A program made the translations under genes and the position numbers. Under the pieces are notes generated by a model. That model did not search any database. It was given only the letters and a program-made list of their open reading frames with translations, and was not told the origin of the DNA. A stretch of 58,747 nucleotides of DNA from Globisporangium splendens (taxonomy: Eukaryota; Oomycota; Peronosporomycetes; Pythiales; Pythiaceae), in contig VFIW01000176.1 in the NCBI GenBank assembly GCA_006386115.1, positions 1-58,747 on the forward strand, given 5' to 3'. The number at the start of each line of letters is the position of its first letter. Within the stretch, counting starts at the first letter, position 1. Shown piece after piece: positions 32,243 to 43,080 of this stretch.

Positions 32243-33157
32243 ATGGAGCACGAGGACAAGAAAGAAAGCAGCGATCAAGATGTGGCGGCAAATAACGAAG
32301 ACGATGTGGACAGCAAGGAGAGCAAACAAGAGAGAGATGAAGCAGACAACGCTCGCACTGTCAGTGGCAGCAAGCTCAATTCTCTGCTCTACTCTGTCGG
32401 CGGATACACTCTAAAGACTTCGTTTGGCAGTCTGATTACTTCGGTCAAGTCGGTTCGAAACTACTGCATTCGGCGGACGGAGTGGGTCCCAAGGTGCTGT
32501 ATTCCGTGGACGAAGTCAGCAAACCAGCAGCAAAATCAATCTGTGGTGTTGTTCCATTGGTGGAACACGCTCGTAAAATTATGTGAGAATCTGAACCTGG
32601 ACGAAGTCGGCTCCAAACTGCTGCATTCGTCCGACAGAGTAGGCTCCAAGTTGCTGGTTTTCGACCTTTTCGACCTTTTCGATTGAGGACAGAGTTACCT
32701 TGGAGCTGCCTCACTCGGTGATGGAATACTCGGTTCGCTCGCGAGAGGGACTCCGGAGTGTAGTGATGGCAAAGACGAGAGCGATGATGCATTGGCGGTA
32801 TGACGGTTCCGGTTGCGGGCGTTGCAAGAAGATGGCGGCACGTACTTGGAGCCAACGATGGACGCGAAAACGTTTGCAAAGTGGAAGACTGCGACGCAGA
32901 GTGATGGACTGGAGACGGTGAAGGCAGAAGTACTGGAGCATTATCCTGCGGTTGTGGAGAAATCCTCGGAATTTGTGCCGTCGGCGATCGATGCCGAGAC
33001 GTTCTGGATGCACTACATCTACAAAGCGTCGCTACTCGCTGAGCAAGAACAGCGTGGTGCAGATTTGCTCTTCTTCGTGGAAGGTGCCGCTGTCACTATG
33101 ACGTTATCGCGGCTAGAAGGCGTCGGGACACTGCAAAATGGGAGTGCAAAATCGTAA
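32243..33157 (+). pseudogene. BSD-domain protein, frame-broken
   Basis: An acidic N-terminus (MEHEDKKESSDQDVAANNED) leads to SGSKLNSLLYSVGGYTLKTS. The reading frame then breaks near 32450, 32580 and 32690, and a TGA lies at about 32799. Across the frames one can follow 11-residue units (VGSKLLHSADG, VGSKVLYSVDE, VGSKLLHSSDR). The last piece (32813-33157) holds a good BSD domain: FAKWKTATQSDGLETVKAEV, then a VPSAIDAETFWMHYIYKASL block with the typical F-W pair. BSD domains occur in transcription/repair factors and synapse-associated-like proteins; the hendecad-plus-BSD layout is closer to the latter. At least four breaks within 0.6 kb argue for a pseudogene. Confidence 0.62.
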
Positions 33158-33160
33158 GCT

Positions 33161-34310
33161 TCAAGTTCTTCGGGGAAAGTATCCATCGTCGTGTGCTACG
33201 CCTGCTACGGCATACGCGTTGGGCGTCGCCATTGGACTTCGATCACCTACTTTGCCCGAGCTTCTCATCGTCAATGAAACGGTCACAGGCGATGCTAGTG
33301 CCATCATTCCAGCGAGCATTGTGGACGTGTTTTTCCGTGTTGGGAAATAGGTCTCAAAATGCGATCGTGTGGTCGCCAGCATTGGTACCATTTGGACCAT
33401 GCAGGAGCCCTCGAGCACGTGCTGCGGTGGCCCTTCGACCGCGATGATACCGCTGTTATCCTCAACGACCGACTGCACGCGCCTGACCGTGAGCAGGTAC
33501 AAGTTCTGTTCGATCTCGACGCCGGACCCAGGAAACGAATCACTCTGGTCAGCCGCACGGCTACTTGGGTCTTCACATCCGCAGCATCATTTCGATTTCC
33601 ATGGTTGCTTTTGTTTGAACTGCTTTCGCCAGCGAAGTGTTTCATATTCACGCCTCGCACAGTGACAGACGATTTCTCCCAGTTTCATCCCATCGGCGCT
33701 CTAGGTGATCGCGATGTGTCGACCCTCGTGTTGAACTCGTAGATGAGGCTTGCATTGGTTAGGATCGCGTCGTTGAGGGTGTGCTTCATGCACTGCTGAG
33801 CGTTGTATTCATAATCGCTCGTTGGGTGGCGTCGTCCCTTACCGCCACGTCCGCGAACCGCGAGATCCTCAGTGCGATTTCGACGTCGAGTTGGGTTTGC
33901 AGCGCCTGGACCGTAGCTCTCTCCTCGTCAAGCAATCAAGGTCACGTCACGTTGCGTCTGCTGTCTTCGCGACGGGAGTGTGCACTTTGGGAATTTGAGA
34001 CGCAATTCGCAAGGGTTCCAGGTCTGTCGTGGCCTCCAGTTTGTCCAGTTCGTTCTCGCCCTGCTGCGTCGCTGGGAACGAGAGCGATCATCAATCGCGG
34101 CGTGGTCCAAAGCCACCGTCAGCGTGTGTACATAATGCTGGATTTTGTAATGCTGTTCTTGCACCACGTTAACGAGCGTCGTGGCCTTTTCTCGCTCATG
34201 GCGGCACGATCATCAAGTCCGCCGAGTTTTGCGAGCAGTACGTCGTTCACACGTATCCGTTCGGTGCCTTACCGCAGCATGTTGGTGTCAAACCCATGGA
34301 GACATCCCTA
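33161..34310 (-). pseudogene. possible decayed coiled-coil gene
   Basis: Reading the minus strand across frames gives short protein-like blocks separated by shifts: VQEQHYKIQHYVHTLTVALD, QGENELDKLEATTDLEPLRI, EERATVQALQTQLDVEIALR, QQCMKHTLNDAILTNASLIY, then a 113-codon open piece (33502-33161) with PPQHVLEGSCMVQMVPMLAT. The helical character suggests a former coiled-coil protein. No family was recognised, and part of the signal could be chance. Confidence 0.3.
33345..33775. repeat. duplicated segment A2 (copy at 54155-54435)
   Basis: GGTCTCAAAATGCGATCGTG and the later block with CTCGCACAGTGACAGACGAT are nearly identical to 54159-54435. The copy at 54 kb lacks about 150-170 bp of the middle. 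In the 54 kb copy A1 and A2 are directly joined, whereas here about 1.5 kb (the BSD relic) lies between them. Confidence 0.75.
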
Positions 34311-34313
34311 GAC

Positions 34314-34330
34314 TAGGGTTTAGGGTTTAG
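34314..34330. repeat. short interstitial telomere-like tract
   Basis: TAGGGTTTAGGGTTTAG, about 2.4 units of the heptamer TTTAGGG, the telomere type of plants and of oomycetes studied so far. It marks the border between the decayed-gene patch and the AT-rich sequence before the retrotransposon cluster. Confidence 0.6.
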
Positions 34331-35001
34331 ATGCTGTCCCGCTTGAAAACTAGCTCCACAAATTTCTACCAAATTTGTGGGGAATGTTTTCAACTACGCG
34401 AAGTATCTCGGCGAAAACAAGAAATCTGCCGAAGTTGTAGTTTTTGAGATATAACGAAAAATCTTCAACTTTGTCTCATATCTCAAAACCTGACTCCACG
34501 ATTTCTCTCAAAATATCACCATCGAATTCTACGCCTTTGAAAACCCCATATCCGAAAGTTTTAGAAAAGTTAGGTATCTGGTGCTGAGCTATGGCCATCC
34601 ATTCATATCCGCTACCTACTGGATTAGGTTATATCGAAAGTATTGACTTCTGCTATATCGAGTACTGAGTTAGGCAATGTGAAGAGTATTGAATTAAGCT
34701 ATCAAAATGTAATGTTTTAGGACATCTTTATCTCTTGATTTATGACATATATTATGTACTGAAGTAAGCCATCTTGAGTAATGGTTTAGGACATAATACG
34801 AGTTGTTTCTAGGATACACAGTGTGCCCACCCAGGATCGAACATGGATTGATTGAGGATGTTCCCAAAGCATTGAGTGATACAAAATATCGTGTTGGTCT
34901 TGGCTACACAGTGTATTGTTTATTTCAACTGCACATGTTTTTATTGATATAGGTTATATGAACGATTTGGAATGATTCCTGCATTGGTTGTGCACCCCGA
35001 G
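34331..35001. other. AT-rich stretch left of element 1
   Basis: No ORF. It contains imperfect inverted sequences around GAGATATAACGAAAAATC and CATATCTCAAAA (34436-34490). It abuts the outer end of the element-1 3' LTR and bears no similarity to the pol sequence that flanks the other LTR. Confidence 0.4.
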
Positions 35002-35549
35002 TGTAACCGGACACTTCCGAGTTACGCAGCACGGTACGTGTGTGAGGAAGCGTGTGCACGACTTCTCTCAAGGACTCTGTTCCAAGAGCTGTTGCCTGCT
35101 CCCTGCAGTGCAACGATCGGTTACCTATAGATCTCTATAGAGTAACCGTCAATAACTAAAGACTTAGTCAGAGGTAAAAATGGAACTGTTTATTTGTTGG
35201 GGGTTGCCCTTTGCAGGATACCCTGAGTTATCTTTAGTTCACTATCTAGCATAGTGAACCTCCGCTTATTTCAATGTGGACATAAGTGAATGGCTCTGAA
35301 TTGCCGTGTTATTCAATTGGTCTAAAAGCATATAGTTTTAGCCTATGAGAGTCGTGTCTGTGACCGACCTCTAATCAGAGTGGCTTGGCTACCTTTGTGG
35401 TTCGAGTAAGTGCGGCGAACCTAATGGATCGGCTGCTTTGGTGTTTCTCGTAGCTAAGTACGGAAACTTTAGTTGCATGCGGACTTAGTCCAATGCCAAC
35501 AGATTGAGCTAAGTTGCTGCGGTGCAGCTTAGCGTGTGACCCCGTTACA
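35002..35549 (-). repeat. element 1 3' LTR
   Basis: 548 bp with terminal TGTAAC/GTTACA inverted hexamers, matching 43081-43628 with ten base differences. The left outer flank is non-retroelement AT-rich DNA. Confidence 0.93.
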
Positions 35550-35562
35550 CCACCCCCCACCT
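35550..35562 (-). other. element 1 polypurine tract
   Basis: Minus strand AGGTGGGGGGTGG immediately before the 3' LTR; the expected primer for plus-strand DNA synthesis. Confidence 0.75.
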
Positions 35563-35714
35563 AAAGTGCGAAACACGGGAGTGGTTTCGAAAGAGTGGTG
35601 GCCACGCTACGACGCACGAAGTCGTGGTCAGAATTCTTCGGGAGAGGCACTGCGAACACGCGTGCAAATCTCTCCGAAAAGCATCGCAACATCACAAGTG
35701 TGAACGCACACGTG

Positions 35715-37199
35715 ATGGCGACGAACAAATCGGTGCGCGAAAAGATCGCCCGAAGCGCGAGCGGTCCTGCAGAAGGACTCGTTCAAAGACTGCAGAAGCT
35801 CGGCGCTGAGAAGCGCGAGGCGGCAAGCGCAAAACAACGCGCTGCCGCTGCGGTCACGTCTGCCACGGAAGACGTGAGCATGAGCGACGACGAGTCGACT
35901 CAATCGAAGACTGCTCCTGACGGTGTCAGTGAGCTGCAATTTGGCGATCTCCCTGCCATCAAGCCGATGAGCAGGGCAAGCGACGCCGATGACGACACGG
36001 CAGTCGACTACCAAGAGTACTCACCCGAGGAAGGGGAGGAAGAGGAAGGCATCACCGTGAGGCGCGACTCCATCGACGAGTGGGTCGAGTATGAGGAGCT
36101 GCGTTACGGGAGCGGTAGCCCCGAACTGCACGAGCTGGAGCGAAATCCCTCGGCAGACGTCTCGATTTATCGGACGGAGGAAGAGAATGACGTCGCAAAG
36201 ACTGTCAATGAAAGGGAGAAGGAGGAGGTCATCATTACCAACAATGATACCGGACTGGAACCACCACCAAAAGGTTCCGTCCATTTTTCGCTTCCCGTTA
36301 TGCCGCCGCCAAAGGAATGGCCGACAGCGAAAACCCCGGCAAATTTACTTGCACGGGCGCGGGTTCCACTCGAGAGGTATGACTCCGAGTTCGCACGATG
36401 GCGCGAAGCCGATCTGCGAGGACGTGATGGGGCACTGCGCGTGCACCCGATCCCGGTTATCCTTTACGAAGGTGAGACCGAGGATCATTATAAAACCGCG
36501 TTCTTGGCATCAAGAACCGGTGTGAAACGCTTTGGGGCTGCGCGTACATTGGCCACCGATCCTGGGGCACAACGTAGCCAGCGCATGCAATTCGCTGTGC
36601 AGCGCGTACAAAAGTACCGCGAAGCAACAAAGAGTGATGACCGTGCTCGCACGAGTCTCGGTATTAACAAGCGACAGATGGACGAGTCTCACTCGCCATC
36701 AACGCACGCTCAAAAGCGGCGACCATGTCGGGAACGTCCTCGAGGAGGCGCTCAGCAGGCTCCCATGAGCTCTGCGACAAATCGTATCCACGCCACTTCA
36801 CAAGGTAGTGGGTGTTCCCCTTGCGCCGCTGCACACGCAGCAGGCGCTCGACATGGTAGTGGCGCTGTCCCTGCTTATCAATCAGCGGGACCGGTGGCGC
36901 CCTACCGCGCTTCAGCATCGGTGGTTGCACCTGATGCGATGGTTCAGATGGTTCACGCGAACGCATCGTCTTTGGGGGCGCTACAGCAAGACGTCCGTGC
37001 CTTTCGCCAGCAATATCTGGACGAGACCTCGCTGTTAAAGCAGAGGGTGACGGCGCTTGAGACGGAGCTGAGGGAAGCTCGTCAGATGCTGGAGGAGTAC
37101 CATGTCCGCGGGAAGAACTTCCACGCGATGGTACGCTCCGCGAGTGAAGACGCTTTGGGAGAGGCACAACGCGCTCGTGTCTCGATGGGCGGCGTCTGA
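35715..37199 (+). CDS. antisense ORF of element 1, coiled-coil protein
   Basis: 494 codons from the first ATG (MATNKSVREKIARSASGP); the frame is open upstream to 35595 without ATG. It lies on the strand opposite to gag-pol, begins about 150 bp inside the 3' LTR, and overlaps the chromodomain/pol end from 36664 to 37199. The order is: basic helical N-terminus, acidic middle (EDVSMSDDESTQ; YSPEEGEEEEGI), a segment with PLERYDSEFARWREADLRGR and QFAVQRVQKYREATK, a Pro/Ala/Gly-rich low-complexity stretch exactly opposite the chromodomain, and a C-terminal coiled coil (LLKQRVTALETELREARQML). No known domain. Element 2 has an ORF of the same place, strand and frame offset, with a similar LExYxxxFxxWR block, so I regard it as a real gene of unknown function and not as a shadow of pol. 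Confidence 0.7.
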   Translation: MATNKSVREKIARSASGPAEGLVQRLQKLGAEKREAASAKQRAAAAVTSATEDVSMSDDESTQSKTAPDGVSELQFGDLPAIKPMSRASDADDDTAVDYQEYSPEEGEEEEGITVRRDSIDEWVEYEELRYGSGSPELHELERNPSADVSIYRTEEENDVAKTVNEREKEEVIITNNDTGLEPPPKGSVHFSLPVMPPPKEWPTAKTPANLLARARVPLERYDSEFARWREADLRGRDGALRVHPIPVILYEGETEDHYKTAFLASRTGVKRFGAARTLATDPGAQRSQRMQFAVQRVQKYREATKSDDRARTSLGINKRQMDESHSPSTHAQKRRPCRERPRGGAQQAPMSSATNRIHATSQGSGCSPCAAAHAAGARHGSGAVPAYQSAGPVAPYRASASVVAPDAMVQMVHANASSLGALQQDVRAFRQQYLDETSLLKQRVTALETELREARQMLEEYHVRGKNFHAMVRSASEDALGEAQRARVSMGGV

Positions 37200-37257
37200 G
37201 CCCCCTGATGAGACCGACGTGCTCCCGCACTGGGATAAGAATCCGCAGTAGCGTCAT
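36664..37257 (-). pseudogene. element 1 chromodomain, separated from pol by a frameshift
   Basis: A 197-codon open piece in a different frame from the rest of pol. A Ser/Arg/Pro-rich linker is followed by a chromodomain (YHVERLLRVQRRKGNTHYLV, then KWRGYDLSQSSWEP). Chromodomains at the integrase end target chromoviruses to marked chromatin. In element 2 the same region is in frame with pol, so the separation here is a mutation located between about 37082 and 37257. It overlaps the antisense ORF. Confidence 0.85.
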
Positions 37258-40200
37258 GGTAGCGTTTCAGCAAACCCACGTAGAACACGGGGTGCGTTGC
37301 CATTCGCGTTGGGAGATCGAGCTTGTAATTCAAGTCTCCAATCTTCTCCACAACAGTGTACGGCCCGATGAATCGTGGCAACAACTTACTCCCGCTGGGG
37401 AGCGTTGTGACTGCATCGTTTGGTAGGTTTTTAATGCTCAATAGCACTTTATCACCCACACAAAACGTTTGTTTGTTCTTTCTACCCGATTTATCGGCGT
37501 AGAGCTTCTGCTTGTCTTGCGCAGCAGCTAGTTGGTCGCGTACGCGACGCAACAATGCTGCGCGCTCATCGACAAATTGCCGCGCTGCCGCGACGGCTTT
37601 GTCTTGCTTTTTCGTTGCTCTCGCAGCGCGTGCTGCAGAGAGATCTATTTCTGCGCCGGTGGGTGACACCGCGCGCTCTCCCTTTCGTGGCTGACGCTCG
37701 CACGAGCAGTCGCCTGATTCTGTCTGAGACTGGCTATTTTTGGCATGAGTACCGTAACTCGGTACCGTGGGAGATCGATCTATAGGGACACGAGTACCGT
37801 AACTCGGTACCGTGGGAGATCGATCTATAGGGACACGAGTACCGTAACTCAGTACCGTGGGAGATCGATCTATAGGGACACGAGTACCGTAACTAGGTAC
37901 CGTGGGAGATCGATCTATAGGGACACGAGTACCGTAACTCAGTACCGTGGAAGATCGATCTATAGGGACACGAGTACCGTAACTCAGTACCGTGTTTTTC
38001 TCTCCAAATGTGGAACGCGTGCCATCCGGTAAGACCGTGACAGATTCGAAGTGCGACCGCACAGGCGGCGCATCGCGCGCGTCCACGTGAGCGGTTAACG
38101 CCACGTCTGGTGACGGAGGTCGCGCACTCGCATCGAGCGCAGCGAGTTGCCCTCCTACCGCAGAATATTCGACGCCCTCAAACAGAGTGGCGGGTACGCG
38201 CGGGTGCCGCAGCGAGTTAAAATAGAACGGAGTCACGGCCGTAGAGGCGTGCTCGCTGCTATTTATAGCAAACTCGGCGTACGGCAGCCAGCGGCTCCAG
38301 TCGCGGGGATGATCGACAGCGATGCTGCGAAGAATATCCTCGACGACACGGTTTACGCGCTCGGTTTGCCCGTCTGTCTCGGGATGATCGGCAGTGGACA
38401 TCGCCAGATCTGTGCCGAGCAGGCGGAAGAGTTCGCGCCAAAAGGCAGCGGTGAAACGCGGGTCCCGGTCTGATACAATAGACTCGGGCAAGCCGTGATA
38501 GCGGAACACGTGCTCTAAAAATAGGCACGCCGTCTCTTGCGCAGTGACATGCTTGCGCACAGGCGCAACATGCACCATTTTGCTCAGTCGGTCGACGAAC
38601 ACGACGACGCCTGTGTTGCGCGCCTTGTCTTCCGGGAAACCGAAGACGAAATCCATGCTGACCGACTTCCAGCAATCTTGCGGAATCGGCAGCGGATGCA
38701 GCGGCGCTTTGTTCTTGCCCGCAGGCTTCACGCGCTGGCACTGTTCGCATGAACGTACATAATTGGCCACCCATTTGTACTGGTGTGGCCACCAAAACAC
38801 ATTGGACACTTGCAAGAAGGTCTTTTCACGCCCCAGATGCCCACTCGCTGGCGCATCGTGAAACTCATGAAGGATCGAAAGTTTCAGATCCTGGTCATGC
38901 GGTACATACACACGCGGGTAATCGAAGTTGGACAGTTGATGCCACAATAACCCGTCGTGATAACTAAACCGAGCAAGCTTTGACTCGAGTTTGGCAGGCA
39001 ATGGCTCTTTCGACGAGCCGTCAAAGTGAGCAATCAACAAGCGACATTCATCGTCCTTTGGATAAAGCGACTGAATATTGTCCTTGAGCTTTGTTTGCAC
39101 TCGACTGATGCTCAGATGCATGAGATCAGGAGCGCGCTCCGAACACAGAGCGTCGGCGCTGTTGTCAACGCTCGACTCGTAATCTGGACGGCGCGAAAGC
39201 GCGTCCGCCAGAACATTTTCCTTTTCCGGCTTGTATTCGACCCGAAAGTTGAACTCGGAGAAGAATGCAAGCCATCGCGCCATTCGCTGCGATAAATGGG
39301 GGGAATTAATCGCGGTCCGCAAGGACGCGTGATCCGTGTACACAACGAACGGTGTCGCACCCAAAAGGTGGACCCTGAACTTCAAGAGAGCGTACTTGAT
39401 CGCAAGCAGCTCCTTGTCGTGCACAGGATAGTTCTTTTCAGCTGCTTTAAGCAGTCTGCTTTGGTATGATACGACGCGCTCATGGCCGTCATCATCCTTC
39501 TGCATCAGCGCACAGCCGATTGCAAAATCGCTGGCATCGCACACGACACTGAAAGCTTTCGTGTGGTCCGGCAACGCCAGGACAGGAGCGCGAACAAGCG
39601 ACTCCTTCACGTCAATGAATGCATTCATGACATCGCTGGTCCAGTCCCATTCGACATCCTTTTTCAAGAGATGCGTGAGTGGACGGACTCTCGCCGCATA
39701 GTTGTGGCTGTACTTGTGCAAATAGTTTGCCAAGCCAAGCCACTTGCGCAAATCCTTGACGTTCTTTGGGATCGGCCAGTCGGCGATCGCCTTGATCTTC
39801 TCTGGGTCCGCGCGGACTCCAGCCTTGCCAACATAGCAGCCCAGGATCGGAATCTCTGAGGCGCCAAAGATGCACTTCTTCAGGTTGCAATACAGACTGT
39901 TGTCTCGTAAGCACTGCAACACTGAGCGCAAATGTCTCTTGTGCACGTCAACGGCGCTGAGATCTCCTTCGGCACGACTGCGCACGAAGATGTCATCGAA
40001 GTAGCTCGGTGCGTACGCACGATGAGGACGCAGAAGATGCGTTACCAGACGATTGAACGTCGCTGGTGCATTCTTCAGACCTTGCGGCATAACGAGCCAC
40101 TCCCACAGCATTCCGCTGGGTGTGCTTACTGCCGTCAAGGGAACGTCACTCTCTCGCATGAGGATCTGATAGAACCCATCCATCAGATCCAATGCTGAGA

Positions 40201-41788
40201 ACACAGTTGAGCCGCCCATGGAGTCGATCAAGACATCCTTTCTTGGGATCGGTGTTTGTGCTGGAATGGTGGCGGCGTTCAGCTTGTTGAAAGCGTGAAC
40301 AATGCGCCAGCCACCAGTCGCTTTCCGCACACAAAACGTGGGTGAGCTATGTGGAGACTTGCTTTCTCTCACATGACCGGCGAGGGCTCGTTTCGCGAAG
40401 AACTCGTCGATAGCCTCAACCTGCTCGCGGGGCAGCGGTCATTGTCTGGTCACGCAATATTTGCTCCCGGGCTCGAGACCGATCTCGTGCCGTACGCCAC
40501 GGTCAACGGGCAGGGCACTTGGCACTTTGTCGGGGAACACATCTTTGAACTCCCACAACAAGTCAAAGTATGGACTGCCTTTCACGGCGTCCCAGTCCTG
40601 AGCAGCAAACCGCCTCTGTTTGTCTGACTCCAAAACACTCTCATCCGCAGTGGACGAGGTGCACAGTTCGCTACGCGTAAACGCGGTAGGAACGACGATC
40701 TCGCGGATCTGATCACGCTCTAGCTCCGTAAGAAAGAGCTCGAAGCTCATTTCTTCGAGGGATACGATCGCCTCAAAGGTACTCGGCAGCCCATGGAGCG
40801 CCGCAAATTCAGCGAAGAACACTTCGTCTGATGCGTTTGCTTCCGGACTGCGCTTTGCGCGTCTGAGTGCCACGTCAACGTGAGCGCGATCTATCGACGG
40901 ATCCGAGATCCTGTCAAAGGCGCGCAGCGAAGCTGCAGCTGCGTCGAGAGATGGGGCAATCGTGTGCGAGGCGGCCGTTTCCTCGGCAACAGATGCCAAT
41001 GCACTGTCTCTCTTGCGAGCTGACAACTTGCGTCGCCCTCGTCGGTTGATGCGAACACGCGACCTCGCGGTTCTGAACTCCAGTACTGCACCGTCAGGGT
41101 GGTACGAGCTGGCTGACGCGTGTACACCTGTACTGTCGCTGTCACTTGCGGGGGCTGGCTCAGATGCTCTAGAGCCGCACACTTGCGCACCAGTGTCCAC
41201 GTCTGGACTTTCTGGCGCTTCCGCACAAACTGGGCTACCTGCCACAGTGTATCGCTTCGCTGGGCTACCTGCCTCAGCGCATCTTCCAGCTGGGCTCCCT
41301 GCCGCAGCGTGTTCAATGCTCACATCCATAGCGTGGAAATATTCCCGCAATCTTCGCTCTTCATCAGAGGAAGGGGTGGAGCTCCCGATTGTGCGTGCTC
41401 GCCAATCGATCCAAGGCTGATGTTTCGCCAGCCAAGGCATTCCTAGGATGAGGTCGTACTTCGACCCCATCGCTAGTACTACGAATGTTTCTTTGCAGAC
41501 AAAGTCGCAAAATCTGAAAGAGAGTTCAACTCGAACTCCTTCAGTGTGTACTGTCGACCCATCGGTCAGACGTACGATCATCTTCTCGCGCTTGCCAGTG
41601 TGGACAAGTCGCTCATACGCTTGCAGACTCTGTTTCAGAGCTGACTTAGAGACGAAGTTCTGTGACGCACCGCAGTCAACAAGAACCGTCATTTTCTTCT
41701 TATAGCCCTTCACATCGGCGCTATATACCAACATCTCACTCGGAGCCTTGTTGCCAAGAGCTCCTGGGACTAAGCTTCCCATCTGCAC
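37082..41788 (-). pseudogene. element 1 pol with one nonsense codon
   Basis: Aspartic protease (VLVDCGASQNFVSK) and connection lie in 41788-40439. A TGA at 40441-40439 replaces the Trp codon that element 2 has in the same QWPLPREQV motif. The same frame then stays open for 1096 codons. It carries RT with SYFDDIFV, RNase H (VVCDASDFAIGC, KELLAI, YTDHASL), integrase with the HHCC zinc site (SGHLGREKTF; CEQCQRVKP) and DDE residues (MDFVFG, VSDRDPRF, ETDGQTERVN), and a GPY-type module (PRFIGPYTVV). All catalytic residues look intact. A tandem 15-residue repeat is inserted between the integrase core and the GPY module. Pol is in the -1 frame relative to gag. The stop and the later frameshift probably make it defective. 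Confidence 0.9.
37747..37996 (-). repeat. 45-bp minisatellite inside pol
   Basis: About six tandem units of 45 bp that keep the pol frame and encode a 15-residue repeat (VPIDRSPTVPSYGTR). Each unit contains palindromic GGTACC- and ATCGAT-type sequences. The units differ by only one or two bases. Confidence 0.9.
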
Positions 41789-41847
41789 GACTCTAGTAGT
41801 CGGCGATGCCGAAGCTATAGAGTCCGTCTCAGTAGAGCGTCCCGCTT

Positions 41848-43008
41848 CTACTGAGACGTTCCGTTTCCCTTTCTTGCCGCAGCGGATCTGCCACCTCGAT
41901 GAGCGTGGTTACCGCGCGGCGGTTGGTAGTCTCTCGCCTGATTTCCAGTGCGAGGAGCGGACTGCCTTGGAGCGGGACACTTCGACTGATAGTGTCCTCG
42001 CTTGCCACAATTGAAGCAGACCACTTCGGCGCTGCTAAGATCCATTGGCATCGGGCCATGGAAGCGCTGTCCGTTCGTGACTGCTCGGTGGCTGGTATGC
42101 GCACCATTGTGGCGGCCAGCGTTCCAATCAGGTCGACTGACTCTGAATGATTGCTGCTCAACGAGCGCAATGCGGATCGCATCTTCCATCGTGGCCGGCA
42201 AGCGTCGGTACAGCTCCTGACGCGCTGGTCCACTGTTGAGGCCGTTGAGAAACGCAGGCACTTTCACAGACTCAGGCAAAGGGCTGGTCGTGATCGCCGC
42301 GCATAGACTTCTCATCTCCTGGATGTATCGTTCCAGCGAGAGCTTCCCTTGTCTCAAGGAGAAGAAACGACCTTGCAACAGCACTTCGTTGTTCGGAGGC
42401 TGATACATGGCGGTGATTTTCGCACGGAAAATATCCCACGTGTCGAACGCACACTCATCGGCGAGCAACGTCGAGAATGCCCATTCCGACGCTCGACCGC
42501 GCAGGTTCGAGATGGCGAAAGACACCATCTGCTCGTTGCTGTCGATGAGCTGAGCCTTGGCGCAACGCTCCACGGCGAGTAGCCAGTGGATGAGCTTGTC
42601 GCCATCCGCACCATCGAATTTCGGAGCGTCAATCTTGACAGCTCTTGGGCGGGGAGTTTGGGACGTGGGTGTCTGAGGCGCAGCAGCCGCACTCGACAAA
42701 GACGTGGCTGCACCAGCAACCACAGATACCACTCGCTCGAGCGCTTCACGCGACTCAGCAGCTGAGCGCAGCATCTCTGCGGTCAAGCTTGCGGTGGCTT
42801 GCATTTGTGCTTGCGCACTTCGCTCTCCTTCGAGGCGCTGAGCGTTCGAGAAGTTCTCGAACTGCTCGAGTCGAAAGATTTGCTGCTCCGGCGACGCCGA
42901 GAGCAACTCTAGCGCGACTTGGTCGCCTAGAGCTTGTGCCATTCGGGTCAGCACACTCCGGTGTTCAGCCGAGAGGTGCGGGAACTGCGCAGGGTCAATT
43001 GACGCCAT
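41848..43008 (-). CDS. element 1 gag
   Basis: 386 residues, intact. It has an N-terminal helical part, a retrotransposon gag/capsid domain (WLLAVERCAKAQLI, ASEWAFSTLL, YIQEMRSLCAAI, FLNGLNSGPARQELYRRLP) and one CCHC zinc knuckle (CFNCGKRGHYQSKC), followed by a basic Arg/Gly-rich tail. Gag forms the virus-like particle and binds element RNA. The start Met follows the primer-binding site by about 50 nt. The pol frame overlaps the gag end in the -1 phase, so frameshift expression is likely. Confidence 0.92.
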   Translation of the reverse strand: MASIDPAQFPHLSAEHRSVLTRMAQALGDQVALELLSASPEQQIFRLEQFENFSNAQRLEGERSAQAQMQATASLTAEMLRSAAESREALERVVSVVAGAATSLSSAAAAPQTPTSQTPRPRAVKIDAPKFDGADGDKLIHWLLAVERCAKAQLIDSNEQMVSFAISNLRGRASEWAFSTLLADECAFDTWDIFRAKITAMYQPPNNEVLLQGRFFSLRQGKLSLERYIQEMRSLCAAITTSPLPESVKVPAFLNGLNSGPARQELYRRLPATMEDAIRIALVEQQSFRVSRPDWNAGRHNGAHTSHRAVTNGQRFHGPMPMDLSSAEVVCFNCGKRGHYQSKCPAPRQSAPRTGNQARDYQPPRGNHAHRGGRSAAARKGNGTSQ

Positions 43009-43061
43009 GGTGAATCCTTGAGGAAGCGATTCAGGCAGTCACCTCTGCCGGGTCGTAGATT

Positions 43062-43078
43062 GACTACGAGTGCTACCA
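43062..43078 (-). other. element 1 primer-binding site
   Basis: Minus strand TGGTAGCACTCGTAGTC, 2 nt after the 5' LTR. It begins TGGTAGCA, as expected for pairing with the 3' end of an initiator-type tRNA-Met. Elements 2 and 3 start with the same ten bases. Confidence 0.7.
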
Positions 43079-43080
43079 GT

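Noticed and set aside
33161..33502. Minus-strand 113-codon frame with PPQHVLEGSCMVQMVPMLAT as a stand-alone gene
   Set aside because: No start context or domain; flanking blocks are in other frames, so it is listed only as part of a possible decayed gene.
36664..37199. Treating the antisense ORF of element 1 as a mere shadow of pol
   Set aside because: About 950 bp of the ORF lie outside pol, the C-terminal part has regular heptads while the opposite pol linker has none, and element 2 repeats the arrangement with the same frame offset.
37745..38032. Plus-strand ORF made of TVTRYRGRSIYRD repeats
   Set aside because: It is the opposite-strand shadow of the 45-bp minisatellite in pol, since a 45-bp unit leaves every stop-free frame open.
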